DNA of 64,000 bases from Flavobacteriaceae bacterium GF1 (GCA_009797885.1 WNKP01000001.1:248001-312000); one strand, 5' to 3'. Shown: positions 26,566-35,277, numbered from the stretch's first letter. The notes: a model not told the origin generated them from the sequence alone. Numbers and translations: made by a program.

Positions 26566-26931
26566 TTAATGTTCAATGATGATTTCATGGTTTTTTAAAG
26601 CCTTGAAACGGTCCACAAAAAGGCGTTTTCGATTGTTTGGGCTTAGGTTGTCCCCTTTGCTCTCCACAATGGCAAAACCACTACCGTCCTTTAAGTGTAT
26701 CATTCCGATAACCTCAACCATATGGCCTTCCAAATCCAACATGGATGATAGGTCACTGAGCTTCTGGTTCAAAAAATCCAGTGATGTATAAATGTATTGG
26801 TAGTACCTATTGGAGGGCCGCCCAATGCGCAGGGTAGTACCTATTTGTAGTTCCTCTGGTTGGTGAAGGCCTTGTTCTTGTGGGAAAAGCACTATCGTTT
26901 CCTTTTTCCTATTCAGACTTTTTCTTCCCAT
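26566..26931 (-). CDS. Unknown cytoplasmic protein (121 residues)
   Basis: Basic N-terminus (MGRKSLNRKK), no signal peptide or membrane helix. The middle and end show alternating beta/helix character (VEVIGMIHLKDGSGFAIVESKGD; KRLFVDRFKAL). I do not recognise the family. It heads a two-gene unit with the small acidic exported protein. Upstream lie an exact -7 box and, further out, one of two copies of a 30-nt motif also present at the tetR promoter. Confidence 0.65.
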   Translation of the reverse strand: MGRKSLNRKKETIVLFPQEQGLHQPEELQIGTTLRIGRPSNRYYQYIYTSLDFLNQKLSDLSSMLDLEGHMVEVIGMIHLKDGSGFAIVESKGDNLSPNNRKRLFVDRFKALKNHEIIIEH

Positions 26932-26945
26932 ACATCTTCTTTCTA

Positions 26946-26953
26946 CAAAGATA
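26946..26953 (-). promoter_or_regulatory. -7 box of the unknown two-gene unit
   Basis: TATCTTTG on the minus strand, 14 bp before the ATG at 26931; exact TAnnTTTG match. Confidence 0.5.
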
Positions 26954-26997
26954 CGATAGGAAAGATTTATTTAAAAGTATTACACATTGTGTTAGAA

Positions 26998-27027
26998 GTT
27001 AAACTTTGTTAATATGATAGTAATACT
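26998..27027 (-). promoter_or_regulatory. 30-nt motif, copy 2 (possible TetR operator)
   Basis: Read on the minus strand it starts AGTATTACT and ends AGTTTAAC with 13 nt between, the same blocks and spacing as at 33084-33113 (22 of 30 positions identical). It lies between yitT, the last gene of the efflux operon, and the next promoter. An AGTATTAC copy also occurs at 26976 on the plus strand, making an inverted pair. Confidence 0.35.
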
Positions 27028-27028
27028 T

Positions 27029-27943
27029 TTATTCAAAAGAACGCTTCTTTATCATTCCCCCGCGGGTATCGTTTATTCTGCTCATGACCACAAAAGCCTT
27101 GGGGTCGATTTTTTCGAGCTCAACGGTAAGTTTTCGAATTTCCAGACGTGTTATCACCGTATAAATAACATCGTATTCATTTCGTTCGCCATGCTTTCCA
27201 TACCCTCCTGAAGCCTTATAAATGGTAAGTCCCCTCCCCATTTTTTCCGAGACCATCAATCGTATTTCCTCACTTTCCGGTGATATAATGGTCACCCCTG
27301 TATATTCCTCGATTCCGTCTACCACAAAATCCAATGTTTTGGATGCCGCCAAATAGGTCAACATGGAATATAGGGCAGCTTCTATGGAAAGCAAATAGGA
27401 TGCCGCCAGAAAGATGAACACATTGATGATGATGATCACATCCCCAATTTTCACCCCAAGTTTCTTACTTAAATAAATGGCCAAAACCTCGGTACCGTCC
27501 AACACACTGCCACCCCTTATGGACATCCCTATTCCCGCACCAAGGAAAAAACCTCCGAATACGGCAACCAAGAGCTTGTCTTGTGTAATTTCGGGAAAGT
27601 CTATTAGTGCCAATACCATTGCCAGGCCTAAAATGGCCAATAACGCCTTAACCGCAAACTGTTTTCCTATGGTCTTATAGGCCATGAACAGAAAGGGAAT
27701 GTTCACAAAAATGATGAGGATTGCCAAGGGAACCTGGGTAATTTCAGAAATCAATAACGAAATCCCCGTAGCCCCCCCATCGATAAACCGATTGGGGAGT
27801 AAAAAGCTCTCCAGGCCGAATGCCGCAGCGAATATCCCAAAGAAAATAAATAACGTATCCTTAACTACGGAATTCAACCGAAGACCCGGCCTGGCGTTCT
27901 GCAACCTCTTACGTTCTTTCAAAATACCTTCCGAGCCCAACAT
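27029..27943 (-). CDS. YitT family membrane protein
   Basis: A 304-residue protein: five or six hydrophobic helices in residues about 28-210 (DUF161 repeats, with the LESFLLPNRFIDGGATGISLL motif) followed by a cytoplasmic DUF2179 domain (TIISPESEEIRLMV to the end) that in other proteins binds small ligands. Transport substrate unknown. It starts 5 bp after the tolC-like stop and is the last gene of the tetR-led unit. An alternative view is that it is unrelated to efflux and only rides on the operon. Confidence 0.88.
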   Translation of the reverse strand: MLGSEGILKERKRLQNARPGLRLNSVVKDTLFIFFGIFAAAFGLESFLLPNRFIDGGATGISLLISEITQVPLAILIIFVNIPFLFMAYKTIGKQFAVKALLAILGLAMVLALIDFPEITQDKLLVAVFGGFFLGAGIGMSIRGGSVLDGTEVLAIYLSKKLGVKIGDVIIIINVFIFLAASYLLSIEAALYSMLTYLAASKTLDFVVDGIEEYTGVTIISPESEEIRLMVSEKMGRGLTIYKASGGYGKHGERNEYDVIYTVITRLEIRKLTVELEKIDPKAFVVMSRINDTRGGMIKKRSFE

Positions 27944-27948
27944 TTTCC

Positions 27949-29349
27949 CTAAAGATTTTCCGGGTTGATCGCTAAGCTTTTAAACAGCTTGGCCTTTGTA
28001 GTAAAGAATTTGTTCTGCACGTCGTTCTGTTTTAACTCAGCATCTATAAGTCTACTTTCCCGGGTATTGATCAGGAACAGCGAACTCTCGCCAAAACTGA
28101 ATTTTCGTTCTTCTGCGGACAATAAGGTGTTGTAATCCCTAACGATGTTATCGATCAATCGGTTTTGTTCCAAAAAGGAATCCAGTTCCCGGTAAATGGC
28201 CAATACCTTGTTCTGAATTTCGACCTGTGCGTTGTCCCTTTCAAACTGGGCATCCCGCAGCTTGAATTTGGCCAATTTCAAGTCCCCCCTTTCCTTCCTT
28301 AGGAACAGCGGAAACTCAAAATTGATACCTCCCTTGTAATCCTCCGCGGCAAAGGAGTTTATCTGCTCTGGTGCTTCGGTCAAAAAATTGTATTCCACAT
28401 CTATTCTGGGCAGCAATTTATTGGCTTTAAGCCTTTTATCCACCGTTAGGCCTTCTATTTTGAAATCCATGGAACGCAACTTAGGGTGGTTGGCTATGGT
28501 GAAGCTGTCCAAAGGTTTTCCAAAAATCTCCAGGGTAACATCTATCGTTTGTTCCGGGTTCCTATCGGGGATTACATTGGGTTGCAGCTCTACCGGCACA
28601 TCGTTGATCCAAAGAAAGTTTGAAAGCTCCAATGACCTCTGCATGATCTTCACTTTGGCCTGTTCCAAACTCAATTGTCTATTCTCCACCGCAATTTTGG
28701 CTTCGACCGTATCAATGATTGCGACATCCCCGGCCAACGCACTTCGTTTCACCCCTTCAAAACGAACTGAGGCATTGGTAAGAAAGTTCCTGAATATTTC
28801 AGCTTCATTATAAGCCTTGAGCCACTCAAAATAGGCCAAGGAAGCATCATACAGAATTTGGTTCACCAACAGGTCCTGATCGGCCTTGGTCTGTTCCCTG
28901 AAAAATTTGGCCTTTTGCAAAGTGGCCATACGTTCATTGATCCAGAACCCCCTTGCCAGGGACATGGAGACCCCAGCACTGTAAAGGCCATCTATTGGAA
29001 AGGTCTCGTCCTCATTAATGAACGTGCCCTCAGCCTGTTCAAAACCCCCTTTGAATTCAATGCCATAGTAGGTGGGAATTTTGAAGGTGCCATTTAATCT
29101 GTCCCAATATTCCGTTCCCTTGAACTCCTTACGCTCATAATCCACTTCGATCTTGGGGTCAAAACCTCCCCTTGCCTTCATTAAATTGGCTTGACCAATG
29201 GATATGGTCAGTTGCGCTTGCCTGGCAATGGGATGGTATTTTTTTACATAGCCCAAATACTCATTGAACCCAAGTTCAAGCGTATCTTGCTGGGCATTTG
29301 AGACTACTGGTATCAGAAATGCCAAATATATAAGATAGCGTTTCATCAT
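27949..29349 (-). CDS. TolC-like outer membrane efflux protein
   Basis: A 466-residue outer membrane factor: signal peptide (YLIYLAFLIPVVSNAQ), then two long coiled-coil helical repeats typical of TolC (for example NEAEIFRNFLTNASVRFEGVKRSALAGD). It should form the trimeric outer membrane duct for the ABC/HlyD pair encoded upstream. It shares one base with the end of the hlyD-like gene, consistent with coupled translation in the same operon. Confidence 0.9.
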   Translation of the reverse strand: MMKRYLIYLAFLIPVVSNAQQDTLELGFNEYLGYVKKYHPIARQAQLTISIGQANLMKARGGFDPKIEVDYERKEFKGTEYWDRLNGTFKIPTYYGIEFKGGFEQAEGTFINEDETFPIDGLYSAGVSMSLARGFWINERMATLQKAKFFREQTKADQDLLVNQILYDASLAYFEWLKAYNEAEIFRNFLTNASVRFEGVKRSALAGDVAIIDTVEAKIAVENRQLSLEQAKVKIMQRSLELSNFLWINDVPVELQPNVIPDRNPEQTIDVTLEIFGKPLDSFTIANHPKLRSMDFKIEGLTVDKRLKANKLLPRIDVEYNFLTEAPEQINSFAAEDYKGGINFEFPLFLRKERGDLKLAKFKLRDAQFERDNAQVEIQNKVLAIYRELDSFLEQNRLIDNIVRDYNTLLSAEERKFSFGESSLFLINTRESRLIDAELKQNDVQNKFFTTKAKLFKSLAINPENL

Positions 29350-30701
29350 TACTTCTTTTCGGCCTCGGCCATCTTATTTTCGGGTTGATAATAATTTGGG
29401 GGGAACCCATTCAATTGTCTCCAAAGCTCGAACCAAATGGGGACATCATCCAAAAGTGCAATGGTATCGGCACCTGAACCGGCCCGCAAATCTTCCGGCC
29501 AAGGATGGTCTTCCGGATCCTGCGCCAACAAAATTCGGTACTTGCCATTGTCACTGATAAAGGTTTCAATGGCTACTACCACACCTCCGTAGGTCCCGTA
29601 GGAAACATTGGGCCATCCACTGAAAATAATGACAGGCCACCCATCAAATTGGATACGTACCTTCTCCCCAATATGCATCAACGGTAGGTCCAACGGATCT
29701 ACAAAGGTCTCCACCGCCAGTTCAATATTGGCGGGCATAATGGCGACCAATCTGTCCCCTTCCTTGAACGTTTCGCCTATACCTCCCTGGATGGCCCTAT
29801 TGATAAATCCATTTTGTGGGGCACGGATATAGTACATATCATTCCGTATGGAATAATTGGTGAATTCGTTTTGCAGTTTCGTCACCTGCGCCTCGGAATC
29901 AAATTGGCTCGATTGTGCGGTGAACATATCACTTCTGGCCTTGGAGATCTTATCCGTATATTCGGCTCCAATTCTGGTGATTTCCACTTGTGCATTGATC
30001 ACATCGTTTTTACTGGCCAAGAGCTTGTTCTCCTGGGAGATCAATTTGGCCTGTGTTTCCTGTAATTTCAATCTTTTCTCTTCCAGATCGGTCACCGCCT
30101 TCAGTCCTTCCGATTCCAACTGTACCACCCGATCGTATTGCCGTTGGGCAATGGTAATGTTGGTATTGGCCGCCTCAAGATCAATGCTGTCGCTCTGTAC
30201 CTTAAGCCTGGATTGCAGTAGCTTGTTCCTTGCCTGTTCCAGTTTCAACTCCCGTTCTTTGTTCAAAGCGCCTATTTGAATTTGCAAGGCCTTTACCTTT
30301 TCTTGATAGGAGGTCACTGACATTTCCTTGGCCCTTATCTGTTGTCCTGTCCGTTCTACCAAATTGGGGTCAAAATATTCGTTCTTGATTTCAGAGATAT
30401 GGAGGATGGTATCGCCCTCCTGGACAAAATCCCCTTCACGGACATACCATTTCTCAATACGTCCCGGAATGGTAGATTGAATGGTCTGCGGACGTTGGTC
30501 CGGTGTCAAGGTCGTCACAAATCCATTGCCCTGAACATTCTGCGTCCACGGCAGGAAAAGGAAAATAATGGCAATGATGGAAAATGCATTCAAAAACCGA
30601 TTGAAATGTTTGTTATGCTTCCTTTGGGATACACGTTTCATGGCTTTGAAGCTTGAAATATCCACTCTTCTGCCAATACTGTTCTTTGAAATATTAAGCA
30701 T
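29349..30701 (-). CDS. HlyD family membrane fusion protein
   Basis: A 450-residue periplasmic adaptor: one transmembrane helix at about 38-56 (FSIIAIIFLFLPW), a biotinyl-lipoyl-like half-motif (IPGRIEKWYVREGDFVQEGDTIL), a long coiled-coil hairpin (residues about 115-280), the second half-motif (IRAPQNGFINRAIQGGIGETFKEGDRLV), and beta-barrel/membrane-proximal domains. It bridges the inner membrane ABC protein (7 bp upstream) and the TolC-like protein (1-bp overlap). Confidence 0.93.
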   Translation of the reverse strand: MLNISKNSIGRRVDISSFKAMKRVSQRKHNKHFNRFLNAFSIIAIIFLFLPWTQNVQGNGFVTTLTPDQRPQTIQSTIPGRIEKWYVREGDFVQEGDTILHISEIKNEYFDPNLVERTGQQIRAKEMSVTSYQEKVKALQIQIGALNKERELKLEQARNKLLQSRLKVQSDSIDLEAANTNITIAQRQYDRVVQLESEGLKAVTDLEEKRLKLQETQAKLISQENKLLASKNDVINAQVEITRIGAEYTDKISKARSDMFTAQSSQFDSEAQVTKLQNEFTNYSIRNDMYYIRAPQNGFINRAIQGGIGETFKEGDRLVAIMPANIELAVETFVDPLDLPLMHIGEKVRIQFDGWPVIIFSGWPNVSYGTYGGVVVAIETFISDNGKYRILLAQDPEDHPWPEDLRAGSGADTIALLDDVPIWFELWRQLNGFPPNYYQPENKMAEAEKK

Positions 30702-30708
30702 TGTTCTC

Positions 30709-32376
30709 TTAACTTTTAATTATTTTACCGTCCTTAAGCGTTATTTTCTGTCCGCATCTTCCCATCCAACCCGTATCATTGCTTACAACGACCAGTATCC
30801 AAGGCCGTTCCGGTGCTGTCAGGTATTCCATAATACGGTCTGCCTCCCCGGGGTCAAATTGGTCCAATGGATCTCTTAAAACCAAAAGCTTTGGTTTTTT
30901 GACCAAACTTCTGGCCAACACAATTTTTTTGGCAATGGTATACGATATTTGTTTTCCTTCTGGATAAATATCGGTATCCAGACCATTTTGTGATTCTTTG
31001 ACAAATTTTCTAAGGCCCGTGACCTCAATGATGTCCAAAACATCTTCTTTGGGAATTGAAGGATCGCCATAGGTAATGTTCTCCAATAAGGTCCCTTCAA
31101 ATGGGGTTTCCTCTTTAAGGGATTGCCCTACATTCATTCTATAGTATCCCAGAAACTCGGGCTTTATGCGCTCATCATTCACATAAATATTCCCCGAATC
31201 CGGTTCTATAAGCGCTGCAATAATCTGCAAAAGCGTGGTCTTACCACTACCGCTTTCCCCCTGTATCAATAATCGGGTCTTTGGGGGCAATTCCAGTGAA
31301 ATCCCGTCTATAATAAGCTTTCCCGTTTCTGGGATGGAGTATTTAATTTTATCCAGTTGTACCGTGAAATCCCCTCTATCGAACAACGGAGGAATGCTTT
31401 GTTCCGGTTCAATCTGCTTATCCACTACTTGCCCTAATTTTTCCAATGAGGTCAATACATCATAGAACGATTCCAACCCCACGATCAACTTTTCCACACT
31501 ACTGATCACCAAAAGAATGATAATCTCCGCAGCAACAAACTGCCCAATGTTCATTTCTTGATTCAGTACCAACAAACCTCCAATGATCAACAGGCCGCCC
31601 GTTACCAAAATCTTAAACCCTATCATCTGGATAAATTGTAGCACCAAAATCTTAAAGTGGTTCTCCCGTGCCTCCAGATAACCGCTTACCAATCCGTCAT
31701 TCTTTTCCAGGGCATGGTTTGTTTTACCAGACAGCTTAAAACTTACAATACACCTTGCGACTTCCTGAATCCAATGGGCTACCCTATATTTATGCTTGGA
31801 TTCCTTTAAACTGGTCTCCAGTCCACGGGTAATGGTGTATTTGAACACCACATAGATCAATGCGATCAACAACACCCCATAGACAATAAAAAAGGGATGG
31901 TACAGTGACAACAATAGGAGTCCAAAAACAATCTGTAACAAAGCCGTGGGAAAGTCTATCAATAATTTGGACACCCCTTTTTGAACGTTTAGGGTATCAA
32001 AAAACCTATTGGCCAATTCCGGGGGGTAGAAATTTCGCAACTGACTCATTCTAATTTTCGGAAAGCGATAGGCAAATTCAAAGGAGGATCTGGTAAAAAT
32101 TTTCTGTTGGATGTTTTCAATGATCCGTAACTGCATCAATTGCAAAGCACCGGCAAATCCCACTCCTATGGTTACAAGTATGACCAGGATGATCCAAGAG
32201 GTGCTCACCTGTGCCCCTTGAATAAGGTTGATTATGGCCTGAATGCCCAGGGGCAATGACAAGGTGACCAGTCCGGCAAAAATGGCATAATAGAATACCT
32301 GGAGTACGTCCTTTTTATCCAACTGAAGTAAATTCACAAGTCGCTGCCAAGCGGTAAGTATGTTCTTTTTCGACAT
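30709..32376 (-). CDS. ABC exporter (fused TMD-NBD) with degenerate ATPase motifs
   Basis: A 555-residue type I exporter half-transporter: six-helix membrane domain (about 25-300), then the nucleotide-binding domain. Walker A is normal (GESGSGKTT, 373-381) and the Q-loop Gln is Q418, but the rest departs from the family: no SGGQ signature (YPEGKQISYT, 471-480), Walker B ends LLVLRDP, so the usual Asp-Glu pair becomes R501-D502, and the switch His is replaced (VVSND, N533). No C39 peptidase domain. ATP binding seems possible; normal hydrolysis is doubtful. Genes for HlyD- and TolC-like partners follow. Confidence 0.88.
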   Translation of the reverse strand: MSKKNILTAWQRLVNLLQLDKKDVLQVFYYAIFAGLVTLSLPLGIQAIINLIQGAQVSTSWIILVILVTIGVGFAGALQLMQLRIIENIQQKIFTRSSFEFAYRFPKIRMSQLRNFYPPELANRFFDTLNVQKGVSKLLIDFPTALLQIVFGLLLLSLYHPFFIVYGVLLIALIYVVFKYTITRGLETSLKESKHKYRVAHWIQEVARCIVSFKLSGKTNHALEKNDGLVSGYLEARENHFKILVLQFIQMIGFKILVTGGLLIIGGLLVLNQEMNIGQFVAAEIIILLVISSVEKLIVGLESFYDVLTSLEKLGQVVDKQIEPEQSIPPLFDRGDFTVQLDKIKYSIPETGKLIIDGISLELPPKTRLLIQGESGSGKTTLLQIIAALIEPDSGNIYVNDERIKPEFLGYYRMNVGQSLKEETPFEGTLLENITYGDPSIPKEDVLDIIEVTGLRKFVKESQNGLDTDIYPEGKQISYTIAKKIVLARSLVKKPKLLVLRDPLDQFDPGEADRIMEYLTAPERPWILVVVSNDTGWMGRCGQKITLKDGKIIKS

Positions 32377-32380
32377 TTTT

Positions 32381-33055
32381 TTATGCGTTTAGTGCTTTAA
32401 AAACCAAATCGTGAATAAAATCCTTTGGCAGGTTTGTCTCATCACAATCGGTCAATGTGGGAAAATGGTCCTTTAAAAAATGTTGGTGGAGGGTACTGTC
32501 CAAAATGGTACTTGCCAAACTGGAGGGAAAGGCATATTTGGGGTTCACCGTTTTGATCATGACCTCCAAACGATTTACCATCCTTTTATAAATAACAAAA
32601 TAACCTTGCTTGTTTTCCTGATCGACCTCCTTGGTCAGGAAGGACTTGGAAGATTCATTAATTACGATTTTGTTCAACAAGACCTCATTGATATGTGAAA
32701 AGGAGAGGTCTTCCACAGTGGTCTTACTTACAATGGAAATCGCCTTTCTTAATTTTTCAACAGGATCCGCAATACTATTGGTTGCAAAAACCAATTGATA
32801 TTCCAACCATCCCCAATACCATGAAGTGAGGTACACCAATAATTTATGTTTATTCTCAAAATAACGGTAAATTGAACTTTCATTCGAACCAATACGTTGG
32901 CCCAGCTTTTTAAATGTGAACGCTTCAAATCCTATTTCATCTATGAGCAAAATACTATGTTCAACTATTCTCCTCCCTAAATCGGAGGATTCGGGATCTT
33001 TTAAAAATATCTTCTGGTTAATGGCTATTTTAATTGACTGCAATAAACGCTCCAT
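32381..33055 (-). CDS. TetR family regulator of the efflux operon
   Basis: A 224-residue protein: an N-terminal extension of about 25 residues, a TetR helix-turn-helix (about 30-75: EIGFEAFTFKKLGQRIGSNESSIYRYFENKHKL), and an all-helical ligand domain. It is the first gene of the operon and starts 4 bp before the ABC gene, so it probably controls its own transcription and that of the exporter. A -7 box (TATTTTTG) lies 18 bp upstream, next to a 30-nt AT-rich motif that may be its operator. Confidence 0.88.
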   Translation of the reverse strand: MERLLQSIKIAINQKIFLKDPESSDLGRRIVEHSILLIDEIGFEAFTFKKLGQRIGSNESSIYRYFENKHKLLVYLTSWYWGWLEYQLVFATNSIADPVEKLRKAISIVSKTTVEDLSFSHINEVLLNKIVINESSKSFLTKEVDQENKQGYFVIYKRMVNRLEVMIKTVNPKYAFPSSLASTILDSTLHQHFLKDHFPTLTDCDETNLPKDFIHDLVFKALNA

Positions 33056-33073
33056 ACTTCAAGTTTTATAGGC

Positions 33074-33081
33074 CAAAAATA
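33074..33081 (-). promoter_or_regulatory. -7 box of the tetR-led operon
   Basis: TATTTTTG on the minus strand, 18 bp before the tetR ATG; adjacent to the putative operator. Confidence 0.45.
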
Positions 33082-33083
33082 AT

Positions 33084-33113
33084 AGTATTACTGTTATTAC
33101 ATAATAGTTTAAC
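33084..33113 (+). promoter_or_regulatory. 30-nt motif, copy 1 (possible TetR operator)
   Basis: Starts AGTATTACT and ends AGTTTAAC. It covers the region just upstream of the tetR -7 box, where a repressor would block the -33 site. A second copy with the same spacing lies at 26998-27027 on the other strand. Confidence 0.4.
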
Positions 33114-33180
33114 TTTTTTTAACGAATGCTTTGCTGTCCAAACCATGGGATATTGTTATATTTACTAAAATCAGTTGCCT

Positions 33181-33564
33181 ATGAAACAAAGTTTTACGCT
33201 ACTTCTTTTATTAACGTTTCCCATGATACTGAGTTCACAGCAAACTGAATTCCAGAAAAGTTTTGAGCATTTTGAGGAAAGTAGGGGCGACAGTGCCACC
33301 GAACACATTCTGACCTTGCCTTATGAGGAGACCGTAATGCTTACCAATTCGCTGAATTCCACTTCAGGGCTTGGTCCAACCTTCAACTACTATGGCACAG
33401 TGGTGGTGGTAGATCAAATGAACACCTTGCCCAACGGGGAAATGCAATTGGTTTTAAGACGAGAGGATGGTCGGGATTTCTATGGTTTCAGACCTACTAT
33501 CAAAGCTGTTCTATCAAGGAATCAGCAAACAAACCCCGAAATAGGTAGCAATAGCCCAAATTAG
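33181..33564 (+). CDS. Small exported protein, function unknown (127 residues)
   Basis: ATG 33181 gives a classic signal peptide (KQSFTLLLLLTFPMILSSQQ). The mature part has no cysteine and beta-like segments (NYYGTVVVVDQMNTLPNGEMQLVL). No family recognised. An upstream TATATTTA (33157) resembles a -7 box. The gene for another small exported protein follows after 4 bp, then a strong hairpin, so the two form an operon. Confidence 0.65.
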   Translation: MKQSFTLLLLLTFPMILSSQQTEFQKSFEHFEESRGDSATEHILTLPYEETVMLTNSLNSTSGLGPTFNYYGTVVVVDQMNTLPNGEMQLVLRREDGRDFYGFRPTIKAVLSRNQQTNPEIGSNSPN

Positions 33565-33568
33565 CGGT

Positions 33569-33895
33569 ATGGAAAAAAAAGCGTTTTTAATGACTTCAAT
33601 GTTCCCGATTGCAATTTTTGGTCTGTCCGCTGAGGAAACATATCACGATTTGGTAAAGGTTGGTGACCATCCCATTATGGGTTCATCTTCTGGCACCAAT
33701 CATAAATATGTGAATACCCACAAAAAGAACTTTAGCATTAAAAATGAAGGAACAGCAAATATAGGAGGCCATAAGGATAATGGGACCACGTTCTTTAACG
33801 CTTACGGCACCTTAAAAACTGACTTAAATAGAGCCATTTCCAATGAAAATCTTAGAATTCCTACCCTTTCAGAAAAAGGGGAATTGGCTAAATAA
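33569..33895 (+). CDS. Small protein with probable signal peptide, function unknown
   Basis: A 108-residue product; residues 4-18 (KAFLMTSMFPIAIFG) could serve as a signal peptide ending near LSAEE. The mature part is polar, rich in Asn, Lys, His, Gly and Thr. No recognised domain and no cysteine. Second gene of a two-gene unit; the stop is followed at once by a 12-bp stem hairpin. Confidence 0.55.
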   Translation: MEKKAFLMTSMFPIAIFGLSAEETYHDLVKVGDHPIMGSSSGTNHKYVNTHKKNFSIKNEGTANIGGHKDNGTTFFNAYGTLKTDLNRAISNENLRIPTLSEKGELAK

Positions 33896-33913
33896 ATTTG
33901 TTCTCTGCCAAGC

Positions 33914-33962
33914 ATCTGCCCATCATCATGTTCAAAAGTTTGCGTGATGGGCAGATTTTCTT
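33914..33962 (+). terminator. Terminator of the two small exported genes
   Basis: ATCTGCCCATCA pairs perfectly with TGATGGGCAGAT across a 19-nt loop and is followed by TTTTCTTG. Confidence 0.75.
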
Positions 33963-33986
33963 GTGTACAGCTAATCTCTTAACTAC

Positions 33987-34322
33987 ATGATTTCTAAATT
34001 CAAAAAGTGGCTTGGTCCCAAAGAGGACGAAAATTATGGGAATCATGAGCTTCTAGATGAAATCCAATTGATTGAAGGCTCCTTTAATCCTATGGAAGCC
34101 GCAGATGTGCTTTTGTCGTTGATTGCCTACAAGATAAAATTCCACAATGTGCAATTGCTCAATTCGGAGCATGATGAGTCTTCCCGAATTCAGTCCGAAA
34201 AGCGAATTGCCGAACTAAAAGAGGCCAAAAATAGGGTCACGCGACTTATTATGGAGGCAAGGAACAGGGGGGAATCATTGAAAATATGCAGCAAAATCAG
34301 GGTTTCAACCCAAAAAGACTGA
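33987..34322 (+). CDS. Unknown small helical protein (111 residues)
   Basis: Cytoplasmic, no signal peptide. Charged, mostly helical, with a C-terminal coiled-coil-like stretch (ESSRIQSEKRIAELKEAKNRVTRLIMEA). I do not recognise the family. It has its own start after the upstream hairpin terminator, and its last 18 bp overlap the convergent LysR gene. Confidence 0.55.
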   Translation: MISKFKKWLGPKEDENYGNHELLDEIQLIEGSFNPMEAADVLLSLIAYKIKFHNVQLLNSEHDESSRIQSEKRIAELKEAKNRVTRLIMEARNRGESLKICSKIRVSTQKD

Positions 34323-35246
34323 ATCATCCTTGGCCACATAATCCTTAAACCATTTGAAGCGATTTTCCATAATATCGCTCTTTTGCAATTCCAAATAGTC
34401 CAAAAAAGCACTTGATACTGGAGAGAATTTCTTGGAAGGCATCCATATGAGGTTCCAATTGGTAATAATAGGGAGTCCTTTAATAGGGAATAGTTTTAAA
34501 TCCCCGTTGTGCAGTTCATTTTTTATTCCAATAAGTGGCATAATTGAAAAACCCAGTCCGGCCATGACGGCCTGCTTCACCGCCTCGTTTGAGGTCAATT
34601 CAATTTTCTTGGCAACGCTGATCTTCTTTTTGGATAAAAAGTTCTCCATGGCCATTCTGGTTGCCGAGCCATTTTCCCTAAAAATGAGGGGTGCTGTCCT
34701 CAATTCCTTTAAGCCGGACAGTCTTTTTTGTGAGCTTCCCACCAGGTGCAACCTGTTTTCCATCAATTCTATGTTATGTACCGTAAAATGCTTGGGCAGT
34801 ACCGAAACGAGCGCAAAATCGACCTCATTCCCCTCAAGATTTCTAATAACGGCCGATTTATTGGTAACATCCATAACCAAATCCACACCAGGGTTATCCT
34901 CCATGAATCCGGACAAAAAATAGGGCATCACATATTTACCTGTGGAGACTACGGCTATTTTAAGACGTCCTGCCAAATTCCCTTCAAACTCCATCGTTTT
35001 ATAATTAATGGAATTGACCTCCTCTAAAATCCGTTCTGCTGCAATGGCAATTTCCTTTCCGAAATCCGTTAGAAAAAGGCGCCTGCCTACCACCTCCGTG
35101 AGTGCAATGGAAAACTGATCTTGAAAATTCCTCAACTGAATGGATACGGCCGGTTGCGTCAAGTGAAGTTCCTCAGAAGCTTTGGTAATGCTCTGGTGTT
35201 CCGCTACTTTTTGAAATATTCGAAGTTGATGGAGGGTATAGTTCAT
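34305..35246 (-). CDS. LysR family regulator next to the bicarbonate transporter
   Basis: A 313-residue LysR-type regulator: N-terminal winged helix-turn-helix (residues about 3-60, with ITKASEELHLTQPAVSIQLRNFQ) and a substrate-binding-like effector domain (about 90-295). It is transcribed divergently from the SbtA-type transporter gene; LysR proteins often control the divergent neighbour. In autotrophs, relatives such as CbbR, CmpR and CcmR govern inorganic carbon genes, so a similar role is reasonable but inferred. A 16-bp palindrome lies between the genes. Confidence 0.9.
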   Translation of the reverse strand: MNYTLHQLRIFQKVAEHQSITKASEELHLTQPAVSIQLRNFQDQFSIALTEVVGRRLFLTDFGKEIAIAAERILEEVNSINYKTMEFEGNLAGRLKIAVVSTGKYVMPYFLSGFMEDNPGVDLVMDVTNKSAVIRNLEGNEVDFALVSVLPKHFTVHNIELMENRLHLVGSSQKRLSGLKELRTAPLIFRENGSATRMAMENFLSKKKISVAKKIELTSNEAVKQAVMAGLGFSIMPLIGIKNELHNGDLKLFPIKGLPIITNWNLIWMPSKKFSPVSSAFLDYLELQKSDIMENRFKWFKDYVAKDDSVFLG

Positions 35247-35277
35247 AAATCAACTTTATGTTACTAATAATAAATAT

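Noticed and set aside
26973-27030. Terminator of the efflux operon formed by AAAAGTATTAC / GTAATACTTTT
   Set aside because: The 11-bp arms are separated by 36 nt, are almost pure AT, and part of the right arm overlaps the yitT stop; an operator-like repeat pair is more plausible.
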